Below are positions 19,808 to 29,415 of a stretch of 64,000 nt of DNA, one piece after another (within the stretch, counting starts at the first letter, position 1; each line of letters opens with the position of its first letter). The DNA is from CAWATZ01 sp963784995. Lineage in GTDB: Bacteria; Planctomycetota; Planctomycetia; Gemmatales; Gemmataceae. The notes below the pieces were generated by a model, which saw nothing but the letters and a program-made list of their open reading frames with translations, ran no database searches and was not told the origin of the DNA. Position numbers and translations under genes: made by a program. Location: NCBI GenBank assembly GCA_963784995.1, contig CAWATZ010000003.1, positions 1,860,001 to 1,924,000 on the forward strand. The letters run 5' to 3'.

Positions 19808-20268
19808 CTTCCCACAGACGCCATCGAACTCCCTCCAACTACCTCATCCTCTGACGGTCCTCGACGGCAAGCTCAAGACAGCCGCGATTGCCGCCGGAAT
19901 CGGTCTTTACGTTCCGTCCAGGCCGTGATTTGAGGATTGAGATTCCCTCCCTCTTGGTCTGTGCAGCTGTTCTCGCAGCTGCTTTTTCCCCCTCTCCTCG
20001 GATGGGCAGGATCGATAAAATAAATAATGCAGGATGTTCCGGGGTTGCTCGATTGATTGATCGTCCTGCGGTTGACCGATCAAGTTCACAAGCTTTTCTC
20101 TGCTTGTGACTTCCGAAAACGGATATTGATTGTATGCTTTACTGCTGCTGGAACTCCCCGCCCCAGCGAAGAACATCAGTTCGGCTTTTTTTGTTGACTA
20201 GACGTTTGTTTCTTGTAATCGTGTGTATACGGCGCGAACACCCTTACTGAGATTGCATACTACCTGCC
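19808..20268. other. Non-coding leader region upstream of nrdJ
   Basis: 460 bases without a convincing gene, AT-richer than the surroundings. It contains a hairpin (arms TCACAAGC 20086-20093 and GCTTGTGA 20102-20109) and a weak promoter candidate (20194-20221). I looked for a cobalamin riboswitch, expected before a B12-dependent enzyme, and did not see its conserved box. Confidence 0.5.
20194..20221 (+). promoter_or_regulatory. Weak promoter candidate for nrdJ
   Basis: TTGACT at 20194-20199, 16-bp spacer, TAATCG at 20216-20221. This would leave a 5' leader of about 40 bases before the ATG at 20269. Only the -35 element is a good match. Confidence 0.3.
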
Positions 20269-23200
20269 ATGCAAATCAAGCGACGGTATACGAATGCTCA
20301 TGAGAACGATCCGTTCGCATCGTTCTCCTTTGTCCCCCGCACCTCGCGGATCACCAACCCCGATGGGTCGGTGGTCTTTGAGATGAAGGACGTCCAGGTC
20401 CCGGAGTCCTGGTCCCAGGTGGCCGTGGACATCCTGGCCCAGAAGTACTTCCGCCGGGCCGGCCTGCCCCTGCACAGCCGCAAGGTCCCCGAGCCGGGGG
20501 TCCCGGAATGGCTGCAGCGCTCCGAGCCCGTCGAGGGCGACCCGCGCAACGGACACGAGAGCGACGCCCGCCAGGTGTTCCGCCGGCTGGCAGGGTGCTG
20601 GACCTACTGGGGCTGGAAAGGCGGCTACTTCACCACCGAGATCGACGCCCAAGCGTTCCACGACGAGGTCTGCTGCATGCTGGCGGGCCAGATGGCCGCC
20701 CCCAACTCGCCGCAGTGGTTCAACACCGGTCTGCACTGGGCCTACGGCATCGATGGCCCGGCCCAGGGGCACTTCCGCGTCGATCCGGCGACCAACGAGG
20801 TCGTGAAGTCCGAGTCGGCGTATGAGTGTCCATCCGTTCACGCTTGCTTCATACAAGCTATTCGGGACGATCTCGTCAACGACGGCGGCATCATGGACCT
20901 GTGGGTCCGTGAGGCGCGGATCTTCAAGTACGGCTCGGGTACCGGATCCAACTTCTCCGCCCTGCGCGGCGAGGGCGAGCCACTGTCCGGCGGCGGCAAG
21001 TCCAGTGGGCTGATGAGTTTCCTCAAGATCGGCGACCGGGCTGCCGGTGCCATCAAGAGCGGTGGGACCTGTCTGGCTCCTCACACTCTCGTGTATACGG
21101 CAAGTGGTCCGATGCCGGTGCAAGAGCTGGCGGAAAAGGGAGACGACTTCATCGTCCTCAGCTATGACCCCCCTGCGGGGCGATACGTGGCCAAAACGGC
21201 CAGGGCGTGGCATGCCGGGCAAAAACTCGTCGTGCGCATCTCGACGGACAAGGGCTGGTTCGACGTCACCTATGACCATCCGATTCGCCTGTCGAACCAT
21301 CAGGTTTGCCGAGCCATTGACCTTGAGCATGGAATGTCCCTGTTTGCCTGCGCCATCGACAGACAGCACGGACATTTGCGCGTCCACCTCCGCGATGGCA
21401 TGAAGGGCAAGAACTTCTTACACCGCGTGATCGCGCACGACATTCTCGGGCACGATTTGACTGGACGAATTGTCCACCATCGCGACGGGGACGTGGACAA
21501 CAATCTCACTGACAATCTCGACGTGATGACCCAGAGTGAACACGCCGGGCTTCACAGCCGGGAGTTGGCAGCACAGGGAAAACACATCTTTCAATTGGAG
21601 GATTTCCCCCACGAAGGTCTGGCCAATGGCATGAGTCGCTTCGCCCCCTTCTGGCACGATGAGACGAAAGCAACTGCCTATCGGCAGACGCAGAGAGAGG
21701 GATTGCAGCGCCGGGGCACGGCGCACACCATGCAACAGCAGGCCGCTCACCAGAAGATGATGAACACGGCCTATGAGCTGTTGAACGCAGGTTACTGCAT
21801 CGACACGTTCGAGCAGTACGTCGAGGCGCGAAAGGCGCACGTCGGCCGGATCGCCTCGATCAGCGGACTGGAGCGCATGATTCAAGCCCGCTTCGGCAAT
21901 TACGAAGCTTTCCTCAAGGAAGTACGGGAAAACAACCATAAGGTCCTCTGGGTGGAACCGGTCGAAGTCATGGACGTCTACGACGTTGAGGTGGATTGCC
22001 CGACACCAGATGACAAGTCGCCTCGCTCCGGGCACAACTTCGTCATCTGGCCAGACAGGCGCCGAACTGGCTCCGGCATTGTCGTTTTCAACACTCGTCG
22101 CGCCGCCAAAATGGTGATTTTGGATCTCGATCATCCGGACATTGAGCAGTTTATCAGCTGGAAGGTAACCGAAGAGGAAAAGGTGGCCGCCCTGGTTACC
22201 GGCTCGCGCCTGCTCAACCGCCATCTCAACGCCATCCTCAAGGCGGTGCATCAGTGGCCGCGCATTGAGGAACGGCTCGACCGACAGAAGAACACGGAAT
22301 TGCGCAAGGCGATCCGGGAAGCGAAGGCAGCCCTGATCGCGACTAACTACATCGAGCGCACCTTGCAGCTGGCCCAGCAAGGCTTCACGGCGCTGAAGAT
22401 CGAGGAATACAACACCGACTGGAACTCCGAAGCCTATTACACCGTCTCCGGCCAGAACAGCAACAACTCGGTCCGCATCAGCAACGACTTCATGGAGGCG
22501 GTGCTGAAGGATGGCCCCTGGCACCTGTATTGGCGGACGGAGAAGGAAAAGGCCCGCCAGGAAGGCCGGGCTCCGAAGCCCCGCAAGACCATGCGTGCCC
22601 GGGAACTGTGGGACCAGATCACCTTCGCTGCCTGGGCCTGTGCCGATCCCGGCGTCCAGTTCGACACCACCATCAACGAGTGGCACACCTGTCCGGCGGA
22701 TGGGCGGATCAATGGGTCGAACCCTTGTTCGGAATATCTCCACCTGGACGACACCGCGTGCAATCTCGCAAGTCTCAACCTGCTAAGATTTTACGACAAG
22801 TCCAGCGGTCGCTTCGACGTTGAGTCTTTCCGCCACGCTTGCCGGCTGTGGACACTGATCCTGGAAATCTCGGTGTACATGGCCCACTTCCCGAGCTACG
22901 CCGTGGCCCGCAAGTCCTACGACTTCCGGACGCTGGGGCTGGGCTACGCGAACATCGGGGCCCTCTTGATGGTCCAGGGCATTCCTTACGATTCGCCGGA
23001 AGGACGCAACCAGTGCGCAGCTCTGACGGCCCTGATGCACGCTGCGGCTTACGCCACTTCGGCAGAGATTGCTTCGGAGATGGGGCCATTCCCGCGCTTC
23101 CAGGCCAACCGCGAGGCGATGCTGCGCGTCATTCGCAACCATCGGCGGGCTGCTTACAACGCTCCCCGGGATCAATACGAAGAACTCACCATCACTCCAG

Positions 23201-25842
23201 TCGGCATCGAAGAGAAATACTGTCCCGATTACCTGCTCAAGGCAGCACGCCAGGAATGTGACCGGATGCTGGAGCTGGGTGAGAAGCATGGCTATCGCAA
23301 TGCCCAAGCAACAGTGATCGCACCTACCGGCACAATAGGGTTGGTCCTCGACTGCGACACGACCGGCATCGAGCCGGACTTCGCCCTGGTCAAGTTCAAG
23401 AAGCTGGCTGGCGGCGGCTATTTCAAGATCATCAACGCCTCCATTCCGCCGGCCCTCGCTCATCTGGGTTACACCCCTCGGCAGATCGAGGACATCGTCC
23501 GCTATTGCCGGGGAGCGGGCACCCTCAAGGACTGCCCGCACGTCAACCGGGCCAGCCTGCGGGCCAAGGGTTTCCCCGAGGACGTCCTGCAGCGCATCGA
23601 ACAGATGCTGCCGGCCATCTTCGAGTTGCCCTTCGCCTTCAACCGCTGGACCATTAGCGACGACGTTTTGATTAATCGCCTCGGTTTCAGCAAGGAGACG
23701 ATCGAGGCCCCCGGCTTTGACGTCCTGACGGCCCTGGGCTTTGGCCGGGAGCAGATCAACCAGGCCAACAACTACGTCTGTGGAACCATGACCATCGAGG
23801 GAGCGCCGCACCTGAAGCCGGAGCATCTGCCGGTCTTCGACTGCGCCAACCGCTGCGGCAAACTCGGCCAGCGCTTCCTGTCGGTGGAGTCGCACATCCG
23901 CATGATGGCGGCCGCCCAGCCGTTCCTCAGTGGAGCGTCGTCCAAGACCATCAACATGCCGCACAACGCCACCATTGACGAGGTCAAGAAGGCGTACCTG
24001 CTCAGCTGGCAGCTGATGGTCAAAGCTAACGCCCTCTACCGTGACGGCTCCAAGTTGAGTCAGCCGCTCAACAGCGTGGCCGACGCTCCCGACCTGGAGG
24101 CGGAGCTGGCCGAGGTGGAGACGGCTGCTCCGGAGAAACCCTCGCCGGTGCAGATCGCGGAGAAGATCGTCTATCGCTACATCGCCCATCGCCGCCGGCT
24201 GCCGGACCGCCGGGCTGGGTACACGCAAAAGGCCCGGATTGGCAACCACAAGATGTATCTGCGCACCGGGGAATACGAGGACGGCACCCTGGGCGAGATC
24301 TTCCTGGACATGCACAAGGAAGGGGCCGCGTTCCGCAGCATGACCAACTGCTTCCACGGAGCTACTCGTTTCTTCGATGGGCACCGGCTCGTGGCTCTGG
24401 AGGACGCGGTCGGCGAACAGGTGCTGGTGACGTGCTCGGATGGTCGGAAGCGCCGGGCGGAAGTACGGCACTTCGGCGTGCAGAAGTTCCAGGACGTGGT
24501 GCTCAAGCCCACTCACGGCCGCAGCACGCAGTTCCGCCGAATCGTGAAGGCCACCAGGGACCACCGCTGGATCCTGGCCGACGGCACTGTCACGCAGGCC
24601 ATCCGGCCGGGCGATAAGTTGGCGCCGCTTCCGCTGGCGCCCGGTGCGGGGGCGTCCCGCGAACTCAACCCGGAGGACTACGCACGCGGGTTCCTGCATG
24701 GGTTCACGTTCGGCGACGGGAGCCAACACACCTACCACCCCAACCGCTACCGTCTCCGCCTGTGTGGCGAGAAGGACCGCCGCTACCTGCCGCTGCTCCA
24801 GCCCTTGGTGCGGTCGGTCACCCACCCGCACACAGGTGGCGACCCCATGCTCTACTTCGAGTCCGAAATCGACCTGAAGTCGGTCCCGGACGAGAACAAG
24901 TTCAGCGAGGTCTACGTCGCGGCGTTCATCGACGGCTGGCTGGCGGCAGACGGCTGCGAGCACCAGCGTGAGAGTCGTGAGCCGCGCAATGTGCTGGCGA
25001 CCCAGGATCGCGCCGCCGCCGACTGGCTCCTCGCGCGTGCGCCGTTCTACGGATACGTGGTCGTCGGCTTCTCTATCAACGAGGAGCCGACGAACTTCGG
25101 GCCACGCTCCGCACCACTGAATCGCGTCATGCTGGCCCGCCAGCGAGAGGGCGGTGAGCAGGGGTACACGGTCGTTGCCGTCATCGACAACGGTGAGGAG
25201 GGCGATGCCTACTGTGTCGTGGAGCCCGAGACACGCTCCTTCGTTCTGGAAGGCGGCATTGTTACCGGCAACTGCTTTGCCATCGCGATATCGCTGGGGT
25301 TGCAGCATGGCGTGCCGCTGGAGGAATACGTCGATGCCTTCCTGTTCACGCGCTTCGAGCCCAACGGCATGGTGCAGGGCAACCCGCACATCAAGATGTC
25401 CACGTCGATCATCGACTACATCTTCCGGGAGCTGGCCATCACCTACCTTGGCCGGCACGACCTGGCCCACGTCAATCCAGAGGACCTGCGCGGCGACGCC
25501 ATGCACCAGGAAGCCGAGCCGGAGTTCGAGTCGGAGGAACTGGTCGAGGAGCGCATGGTCGAGAGCAAGCCGCCGAGCAAGCTGTTCAGCACGCCCCGCA
25601 GCGGCCACGTCAATCCCTTTGCGGAACACGGCAATGGGGAGAACGGCCACGGCCATGCCAACGGCAACGGCATGAAAGCGACGGCAGTGCGTCCGGCCCA
25701 GACGCAGGAGGAGAAGATCCGGCTGGCCCGTCTCAAGGGGTACGAGGGCGATCCGTGTCCGGAGTGCGGTCAGCTGACCCTGGTGCGCAGCGGCGCCTGT
25801 GCCAAGTGCGATAGCTGCGGTGCCACTTCCGGATGCAGCTGA
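20269..25842 (+). CDS. nrdJ: Adenosylcobalamin-dependent (class II) ribonucleotide reductase with two inteins
   Basis: 1857 residues as translated; removing two inteins leaves an extein of 1208 residues. The enzyme makes deoxyribonucleotides with a B12-derived radical. Extein motifs: DRAAGAIKSGGT joined to TRRAAKMVILDLDHPD across intein 1; GSNPCSEYLHLDDTACNLAS with active-site Cys and Glu; APTGTIGLVLDCDTTG; and AFRSMTN joined to CFAIAISLGLQHG across intein 2. The C-terminus is a zinc-ribbon-like, cysteine-rich tail (DPCPECGQL, CAKCDSCGATSGCS), where the final cysteines are expected to re-reduce the active site. A His/Gly/Asn-rich linker precedes it. Both inserts interrupt conserved active-site regions, as inteins typically do. 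Confidence 0.95.
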   Translation: MQIKRRYTNAHENDPFASFSFVPRTSRITNPDGSVVFEMKDVQVPESWSQVAVDILAQKYFRRAGLPLHSRKVPEPGVPEWLQRSEPVEGDPRNGHESDARQVFRRLAGCWTYWGWKGGYFTTEIDAQAFHDEVCCMLAGQMAAPNSPQWFNTGLHWAYGIDGPAQGHFRVDPATNEVVKSESAYECPSVHACFIQAIRDDLVNDGGIMDLWVREARIFKYGSGTGSNFSALRGEGEPLSGGGKSSGLMSFLKIGDRAAGAIKSGGTCLAPHTLVYTASGPMPVQELAEKGDDFIVLSYDPPAGRYVAKTARAWHAGQKLVVRISTDKGWFDVTYDHPIRLSNHQVCRAIDLEHGMSLFACAIDRQHGHLRVHLRDGMKGKNFLHRVIAHDILGHDLTGRIVHHRDGDVDNNLTDNLDVMTQSEHAGLHSRELAAQGKHIFQLEDFPHEGLANGMSRFAPFWHDETKATAYRQTQREGLQRRGTAHTMQQQAAHQKMMNTAYELLNAGYCIDTFEQYVEARKAHVGRIASISGLERMIQARFGNYEAFLKEVRENNHKVLWVEPVEVMDVYDVEVDCPTPDDKSPRSGHNFVIWPDRRRTGSGIVVFNTRRAAKMVILDLDHPDIEQFISWKVTEEEKVAALVTGSRLLNRHLNAILKAVHQWPRIEERLDRQKNTELRKAIREAKAALIATNYIERTLQLAQQGFTALKIEEYNTDWNSEAYYTVSGQNSNNSVRISNDFMEAVLKDGPWHLYWRTEKEKARQEGRAPKPRKTMRARELWDQITFAAWACADPGVQFDTTINEWHTCPADGRINGSNPCSEYLHLDDTACNLASLNLLRFYDKSSGRFDVESFRHACRLWTLILEISVYMAHFPSYAVARKSYDFRTLGLGYANIGALLMVQGIPYDSPEGRNQCAALTALMHAAAYATSAEIASEMGPFPRFQANREAMLRVIRNHRRAAYNAPRDQYEELTITPVGIEEKYCPDYLLKAARQECDRMLELGEKHGYRNAQATVIAPTGTIGLVLDCDTTGIEPDFALVKFKKLAGGGYFKIINASIPPALAHLGYTPRQIEDIVRYCRGAGTLKDCPHVNRASLRAKGFPEDVLQRIEQMLPAIFELPFAFNRWTISDDVLINRLGFSKETIEAPGFDVLTALGFGREQINQANNYVCGTMTIEGAPHLKPEHLPVFDCANRCGKLGQRFLSVESHIRMMAAAQPFLSGASSKTINMPHNATIDEVKKAYLLSWQLMVKANALYRDGSKLSQPLNSVADAPDLEAELAEVETAAPEKPSPVQIAEKIVYRYIAHRRRLPDRRAGYTQKARIGNHKMYLRTGEYEDGTLGEIFLDMHKEGAAFRSMTNCFHGATRFFDGHRLVALEDAVGEQVLVTCSDGRKRRAEVRHFGVQKFQDVVLKPTHGRSTQFRRIVKATRDHRWILADGTVTQAIRPGDKLAPLPLAPGAGASRELNPEDYARGFLHGFTFGDGSQHTYHPNRYRLRLCGEKDRRYLPLLQPLVRSVTHPHTGGDPMLYFESEIDLKSVPDENKFSEVYVAAFIDGWLAADGCEHQRESREPRNVLATQDRAAADWLLARAPFYGYVVVGFSINEEPTNFGPRSAPLNRVMLARQREGGEQGYTVVAVIDNGEEGDAYCVVEPETRSFVLEGGIVTGNCFAIAISLGLQHGVPLEEYVDAFLFTRFEPNGMVQGNPHIKMSTSIIDYIFRELAITYLGRHDLAHVNPEDLRGDAMHQEAEPEFESEELVEERMVESKPPSKLFSTPRSGHVNPFAEHGNGENGHGHANGNGMKATAVRPAQTQEEKIRLARLKGYEGDPCPECGQLTLVRSGACAKCDSCGATSGCS
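21070..22092 (+). other. Intein 1 in NrdJ, with HNH homing endonuclease
   Basis: Residues 268-608 (341 aa). Starts with Cys (CLAPHTLVYT), has a block B His in VTYDHPIRL, an HNH nuclease core (GRIVHHRDGDVDNNLTDNL, then SEHAGLH), block F VYDVEVDCPTP...GHNFVI, and ends SGIVVFN before Thr of the extein. The penultimate residue is Phe rather than the usual His. The flanking extein sequence joins without a gap. Confidence 0.92.
24349..25272 (+). other. Intein 2 in NrdJ, with LAGLIDADG-type endonuclease
   Basis: Residues 1361-1668 (308 aa). Starts with Cys (CFHGATRFFDG), block B His in ATRDHRWILADG, two dodecapeptide-like motifs (GFLHGFTFGDGS and AAFIDGWLAADG), a block F-like segment (DAYCVVEPETRSFVLEGG) and ends GIVTGN before Cys of the extein. 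The penultimate residue is Gly rather than His. The endonuclease class differs from that of intein 1. Confidence 0.92.
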
Positions 25843-25869
25843 GTGAGCCGGGGACCAAGGGAATCGCAT

Positions 25870-25907
25870 TGTCTAGCCGCAACGCGGAACCGCGTTGCGG
25901 CTAGACA
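25870..25907. terminator. 18-bp perfect hairpin between convergent nrdJ and mtaB
   Basis: Arms 25870-25887 and 25890-25907 are perfect reverse complements with a 2-nt loop. It lies 28 bases after the nrdJ stop and contains the stop codon of leftward mtaB, so it could end transcription from both sides. There is no T-tract, so a REP-like origin is also possible. Confidence 0.65.
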
Positions 25908-27276
25908 GGATGAACCCCAATCAGCGGCAACTCCAATCTCCGGGACGGGCCCGGCCCTGGCATTGTCTTCACGATTGTCAACGCCTCTGCTTCCGCTACC
26001 GGCTCCCCAACGATCCCATCCTCAGCCACGGCGACCGCTCGCACCGGGACTCGCCGGCGGAGCAGGGCAGGGAGGTAGCCCCGAAATGACACGGAGACCG
26101 CCCGGCACGCAGTCCCATTCACGTTTCCCGGCCGCCGGGGGTCCGCCGTCTCCACCAGCACGTCGAGCGTCCGGCCCAGCAAGCTCCGCTGATAGTCGCT
26201 TGCCAGTTCGCGCTCCAGCTGCCTGAGCCGTTCCCGCCGCCGTGCCACGACCGGAGGTGGGACCGGCTCCTTCAGTTCGGCCGCGGCGGTGCCCTGGCGG
26301 GGACTGTAGGAAAACACGTGGACCTTGCAAAAGCCAACCGCGCAGGGCAGAGCAGGTCGCCTCGAAGTCCTCGTCGCTCTCGCCGGGAAAACCGATGATG
26401 ACGTCGGTGCTGAAAGCAGGCTGATCCAGCTCGGCCATGATCCGCCGGCAGCGCTCCAGGAACCCCGCCCGGCTGTAGCGGCGTTTCATCCGCTCCAGGA
26501 TGCGATCGGAGCCGCTCTGCAAGCACAGGTGCAAGTGCGGGCAGATCCGCGGCTGTCGGGCCAGCGTCCGCACCAGGTCGTCGCGGGCCTCGGCCGCTTC
26601 CAGGCTGCTCAGCCGGATCCGGAAATCGCCCGGCAGTTCCAGCAGCCGATCGAGCAGGTGCCACAGGCGCAGCCACTCGGAGCGCGGCCGGCCCTTGCTC
26701 AGGTCGATGCCGTAGTGGCCCAGGTGAATGCCGGTCAGCACGATCTCGTGATAGCCCGCCTCCACCAGCCGGGAAACCTCCGCGAGGATCTCCTCTGCCG
26801 GCCGGCTCCGCAGCACCGGCCGGACAGTGGGGATGATGCAGTAACTGCAATTGAGCAGGCAGCCGTCCTGGACCTTGACAAAGGCCCGCTGGTGATCGTC
26901 AAAGCGGGAGATGCCCCGCGGCTGGACGGTGACGCCGAAGCCGGCCAGGTCCTCGGCCAGACGCTCCTTGCTGGTGATGACCTGGACGACGCCGGGAAGC
27001 CGGGCGACCGTCTCCGGATCGCGGGTAGCGTAACAGCCCATGACCACGATGGCGGCGGCGGGATTGGCTCTGGTGCAGCCGGCGGATCAGCTGCCGGCTC
27101 TTGGCGTCGCCCTCGTGGGTGACCGTGCAGGTGTTGACCAGGCACAGGTCCGCCGGCTGACCCTCCTGGGCCTCGACGTAGCCGTTCAGCTCCAGCATTT
27201 CCCGTGCATACTGGGTCTCGTACTGGTTGACCTTGCAACCCAGCGTCAGCAGCCGGCAGGTGCGCAGCCCACTCAT
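25901..27276 (-). pseudogene. mtaB: MiaB-like tRNA methylthiotransferase MtaB, with two frameshifts
   Basis: Radical-SAM enzyme that adds a methylthio group to t6A37 in tRNA. Three frames together give a full protein. From the ATG at 27276: TLGCKVNQYETQ and LVNTCTVTHEGDAKSRQL (first two Cys of the N-terminal cluster). The second frame: VMGCYATRDPETV (third Cys), radical-SAM DGCLLNCSYCIIPTVR, LTGIHLGHYG, ICPHLHLCLQSGSD. The third frame: VFSYSPRQGTAAAELKE, then a TRAM-like end. The first shift is near 27065 (one extra base after CACCAGAGC on the coding strand), the second near 26340. In the shifted frame the text reads VGFCKVHVFSYSPRQGT, as expected for the family. Likely indel errors, otherwise a pseudogene. 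Confidence 0.85.
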
Positions 27277-27308
27277 TTCCGCTCCATTCTTCGATTCTTC
27301 GCATGGCC

Positions 27309-27337
27309 CTGTCTGCGATCCAATCACGCTCTATAAT
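27309..27337 (+). promoter_or_regulatory. Candidate promoter of leuC
   Basis: A perfect TATAAT lies at 27332-27337, about 42 bases before the leuC ATG. The sequence 17 bases upstream (CTGTCT at 27309) is a poor -35 box. The position between divergent mtaB and leuC supports it. Confidence 0.45.
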
Positions 27338-27378
27338 ACACGGTTGACCAAAGAGAGAAACCACAGGAGCGTTTGCTC

Positions 27379-28686
27379 ATGCCACCCATGACCATGACCG
27401 AGAAGATCCTCGCCCGCCACAGCGGCCGGGATTCCGTGCAGCCGGGCGACAACGTCTGGATCGACGTTGACGTCCTGATGACCCACGACGTCTGCGGGCC
27501 AGGCACCATCGGCGTCTTCAAGCAGCACTTCGGCAAGGAGGCCCGCGTCTGGGACCGCGACAAGGTGGTCATCATCCCCGATCACTATATCTTCACCGCC
27601 GACGCCATGGCCAACCGCAACGTGGACGTGCTGCGGCAATTCGTGGCCGAGCAGCAACTGCCGCACTTCTACGACGTCGGCAGCGAGCGCTACAAGGGCG
27701 TCTGCCACATTGCCTTGCCGGAGGAAGGGCACACCCGCCCCGGCGAGGTGCTGCTGGGCACCGACAGCCACACCTGCACCGCCGGGGCCTTCGGCGAGTT
27801 CGCCACCGGCATCGGCAACACCGAGGCCGGCTTTGTCCTGGGCACCGGCAAGCTGTGGGTCAAGGTCCCCGCCACGATGCGTTTCGTCTTCAAGGGCAAA
27901 CTGCCGTCTTACCTGATGGCCAAGGACCTGATCCTGGCCGTGATCGGCGACATCGGCTGCGATGGGGCCACCTACCAGGCGATGGAGTTCGACGGCGAGG
28001 CCGTCTACGACCTGAACGTTGAGGAGCGCATGACCCTGTGCAACATGGTCATCGAGGCCGGCGGCAAGAACGGCGTCATCGCTCCCGACAAGGTCACCCT
28101 CGATTACGTCAACGCCCGCAACAAGTCTCGCAAGCCTTATACTTCCGTCGCCACGGATTCGGGGGCCAAGTTCATCTTCGAGAAGGTTTACGACGTGAGC
28201 CGGTTGCAGCCGGTGGTCGCAAAACCGCACAGCCCCGACAATCGGGCCACGGTCGGCGACGTGCGCGGCACCAAGCTGGACCGGGCCTACATCGGCTCCT
28301 GCACCGGCGGCAAGATCACCGACTTCCGGGCCGCCGCTCGCATCCTCAATGGCAAGAGTGTCAAGATCGACACCTTCGTGGTCCCCGCGACCACCGAGGT
28401 GGCCAGGGGCTTGCAGACCGAGACGGTGGACGGCAAGACACTGCAAGAGGTCTTCCTCGCGGCCGGGGCCAAGATCGGACCGCCGTCGTGCGCCGCCTGC
28501 CTGGGCGGACCGAGCGACACCTTCGGCCGGCTCAACCAGCCGCTGAGCTGCATCAGCACCACCAACCGCAACTTCCCGGGCCGGATGGGTCACAAGGAAG
28601 CCAAGGTGTACCTGGCCAGCCCGCTGACCGTGGCCGCCAGCGCCGTCACCGGAGTCATCACCGATCCGCGGGAGTACCTGGAATAA
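27379..28686 (+). CDS. leuC: 3-isopropylmalate dehydratase large subunit
   Basis: 435 residues, of the LeuC/HacA-type (about 420 aa) branch of the aconitase family. It isomerises 2- and 3-isopropylmalate in leucine synthesis together with LeuD, using a 4Fe-4S cluster. Seen: GTDSHTCTAGAFGEFATG near residue 130, GSCTGGKI and PSCAACLGG, which supply the cluster cysteines, and TTNRNFPGRMG near the C-terminus. The ATG at 27379 is chosen since ACAGGAG lies nine bases upstream. The small subunit gene follows after a two-gene insertion (28719-29397). Confidence 0.95.
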   Translation: MPPMTMTEKILARHSGRDSVQPGDNVWIDVDVLMTHDVCGPGTIGVFKQHFGKEARVWDRDKVVIIPDHYIFTADAMANRNVDVLRQFVAEQQLPHFYDVGSERYKGVCHIALPEEGHTRPGEVLLGTDSHTCTAGAFGEFATGIGNTEAGFVLGTGKLWVKVPATMRFVFKGKLPSYLMAKDLILAVIGDIGCDGATYQAMEFDGEAVYDLNVEERMTLCNMVIEAGGKNGVIAPDKVTLDYVNARNKSRKPYTSVATDSGAKFIFEKVYDVSRLQPVVAKPHSPDNRATVGDVRGTKLDRAYIGSCTGGKITDFRAAARILNGKSVKIDTFVVPATTEVARGLQTETVDGKTLQEVFLAAGAKIGPPSCAACLGGPSDTFGRLNQPLSCISTTNRNFPGRMGHKEAKVYLASPLTVAASAVTGVITDPREYLE

Positions 28687-28718
28687 ATCGCTCCCTTCGG
28701 CAAACAAGGAATCCAGCC

Positions 28719-29012
28719 ATGAATCAAAAAGCTGCGGAATTGGCCGAGCAGCTTGGCAAGCACCTCTCCGGACCCATGACGGAAGAAGAAGTGGAGTTCT
28801 TGCGCAATGCGCAAGCCGCGATCGAATTCGCCATCCGGAACGGCTTGAGCTTCGCCACGATTGTCTCCTCGCTCGGCCATGATCTGAACGAGATCAGCCG
28901 TGAGCTTTTCGACCTCAAGAAGGCAAAAGCCCGCGGATTTCGTCCGAAAGTAGCTGGCTACAGCAAGCTCTCCGAAGAAGATTTCGCCGAGTCGGAAGAG
29001 CCTTCGGCGTGA
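28719..29012 (+). CDS. Small protein upstream of PemK-like toxin, putative antitoxin
   Basis: 97 residues, charged, helical in appearance, beginning MNQKAAELAEQLGKHLSG. No known DNA-binding fold is obvious. It ends in an acidic tail (SEEDFAESEEPSA), a feature often seen in antitoxins that occupy a toxin's active site. The only grounds for the call are its position 28 bases upstream of a PemK/MazF-like gene and its size. It lies between leuC and leuD. Confidence 0.55.
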   Translation: MNQKAAELAEQLGKHLSGPMTEEEVEFLRNAQAAIEFAIRNGLSFATIVSSLGHDLNEISRELFDLKKAKARGFRPKVAGYSKLSEEDFAESEEPSA

Positions 29013-29040
29013 TTCGGCCTCGTTGTGAGCGAGGGAGTCC

Positions 29041-29397
29041 ATGGCCATCCTGCGCGGCGAGCTGTACTTTGTTGAGCTGGGGCCAACACGGGGCAAGGAA
29101 ATGGATTCAAAACGCCGCCCCGTCCTGCTGCTCTCGATCAACGACATCAACAGAAAGCCGTTAGTCGTCACCATCGTCCCTGGTACAACAAGGGACCTTG
29201 ACAAACCGGTTCGCCGACACGAGGTGCGGATCGAGCCCAGCGCGACCAACGGCTTGACGAACTCGACCGTGTTCCTCTGTTTTCAGATGAAAGCCCTGGA
29301 CCATAGTCGCTTCGACCAACCTCCGATTGGGACCGTGTCCTCGGCGGAGCTGGAGATAATTGAAGATGCGGTTAAACTGTGTCTGGGGCTCACGTAA
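29041..29397 (+). CDS. PemK/MazF-family endoribonuclease toxin
   Basis: 118 residues, normal MazF length. The N-terminus reads LRGELYFVELGPTRGKE, followed by RRPVLLLSINDIN and TIVPGTT, the family's RGEIW-x-P-x-RG, RPVLV and S-x-x-N elements. These proteins cut mRNA at short sequences. The C-terminal part (QMKALDHSRFDQ, IGTVSSAELEIIEDAV) matches the usual closing helices. Good ribosome site (GCGAGGGAG). It forms a two-gene unit with the preceding small protein, inserted between the two subunits of isopropylmalate dehydratase. Confidence 0.85.
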   Translation: MAILRGELYFVELGPTRGKEMDSKRRPVLLLSINDINRKPLVVTIVPGTTRDLDKPVRRHEVRIEPSATNGLTNSTVFLCFQMKALDHSRFDQPPIGTVSSAELEIIEDAVKLCLGLT

Positions 29398-29415
29398 CAA
29401 TGCAGTGAGAATGAA

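Noticed and set aside
19808..20268. Possible cobalamin riboswitch before the B12-dependent nrdJ
   Set aside because: The conserved B12-box and core helices could not be found by eye.
22783..25869. Leftward open frame of 1028 codons opposite nrdJ
   Set aside because: Antisense to a well-supported gene with no recognisable motif.
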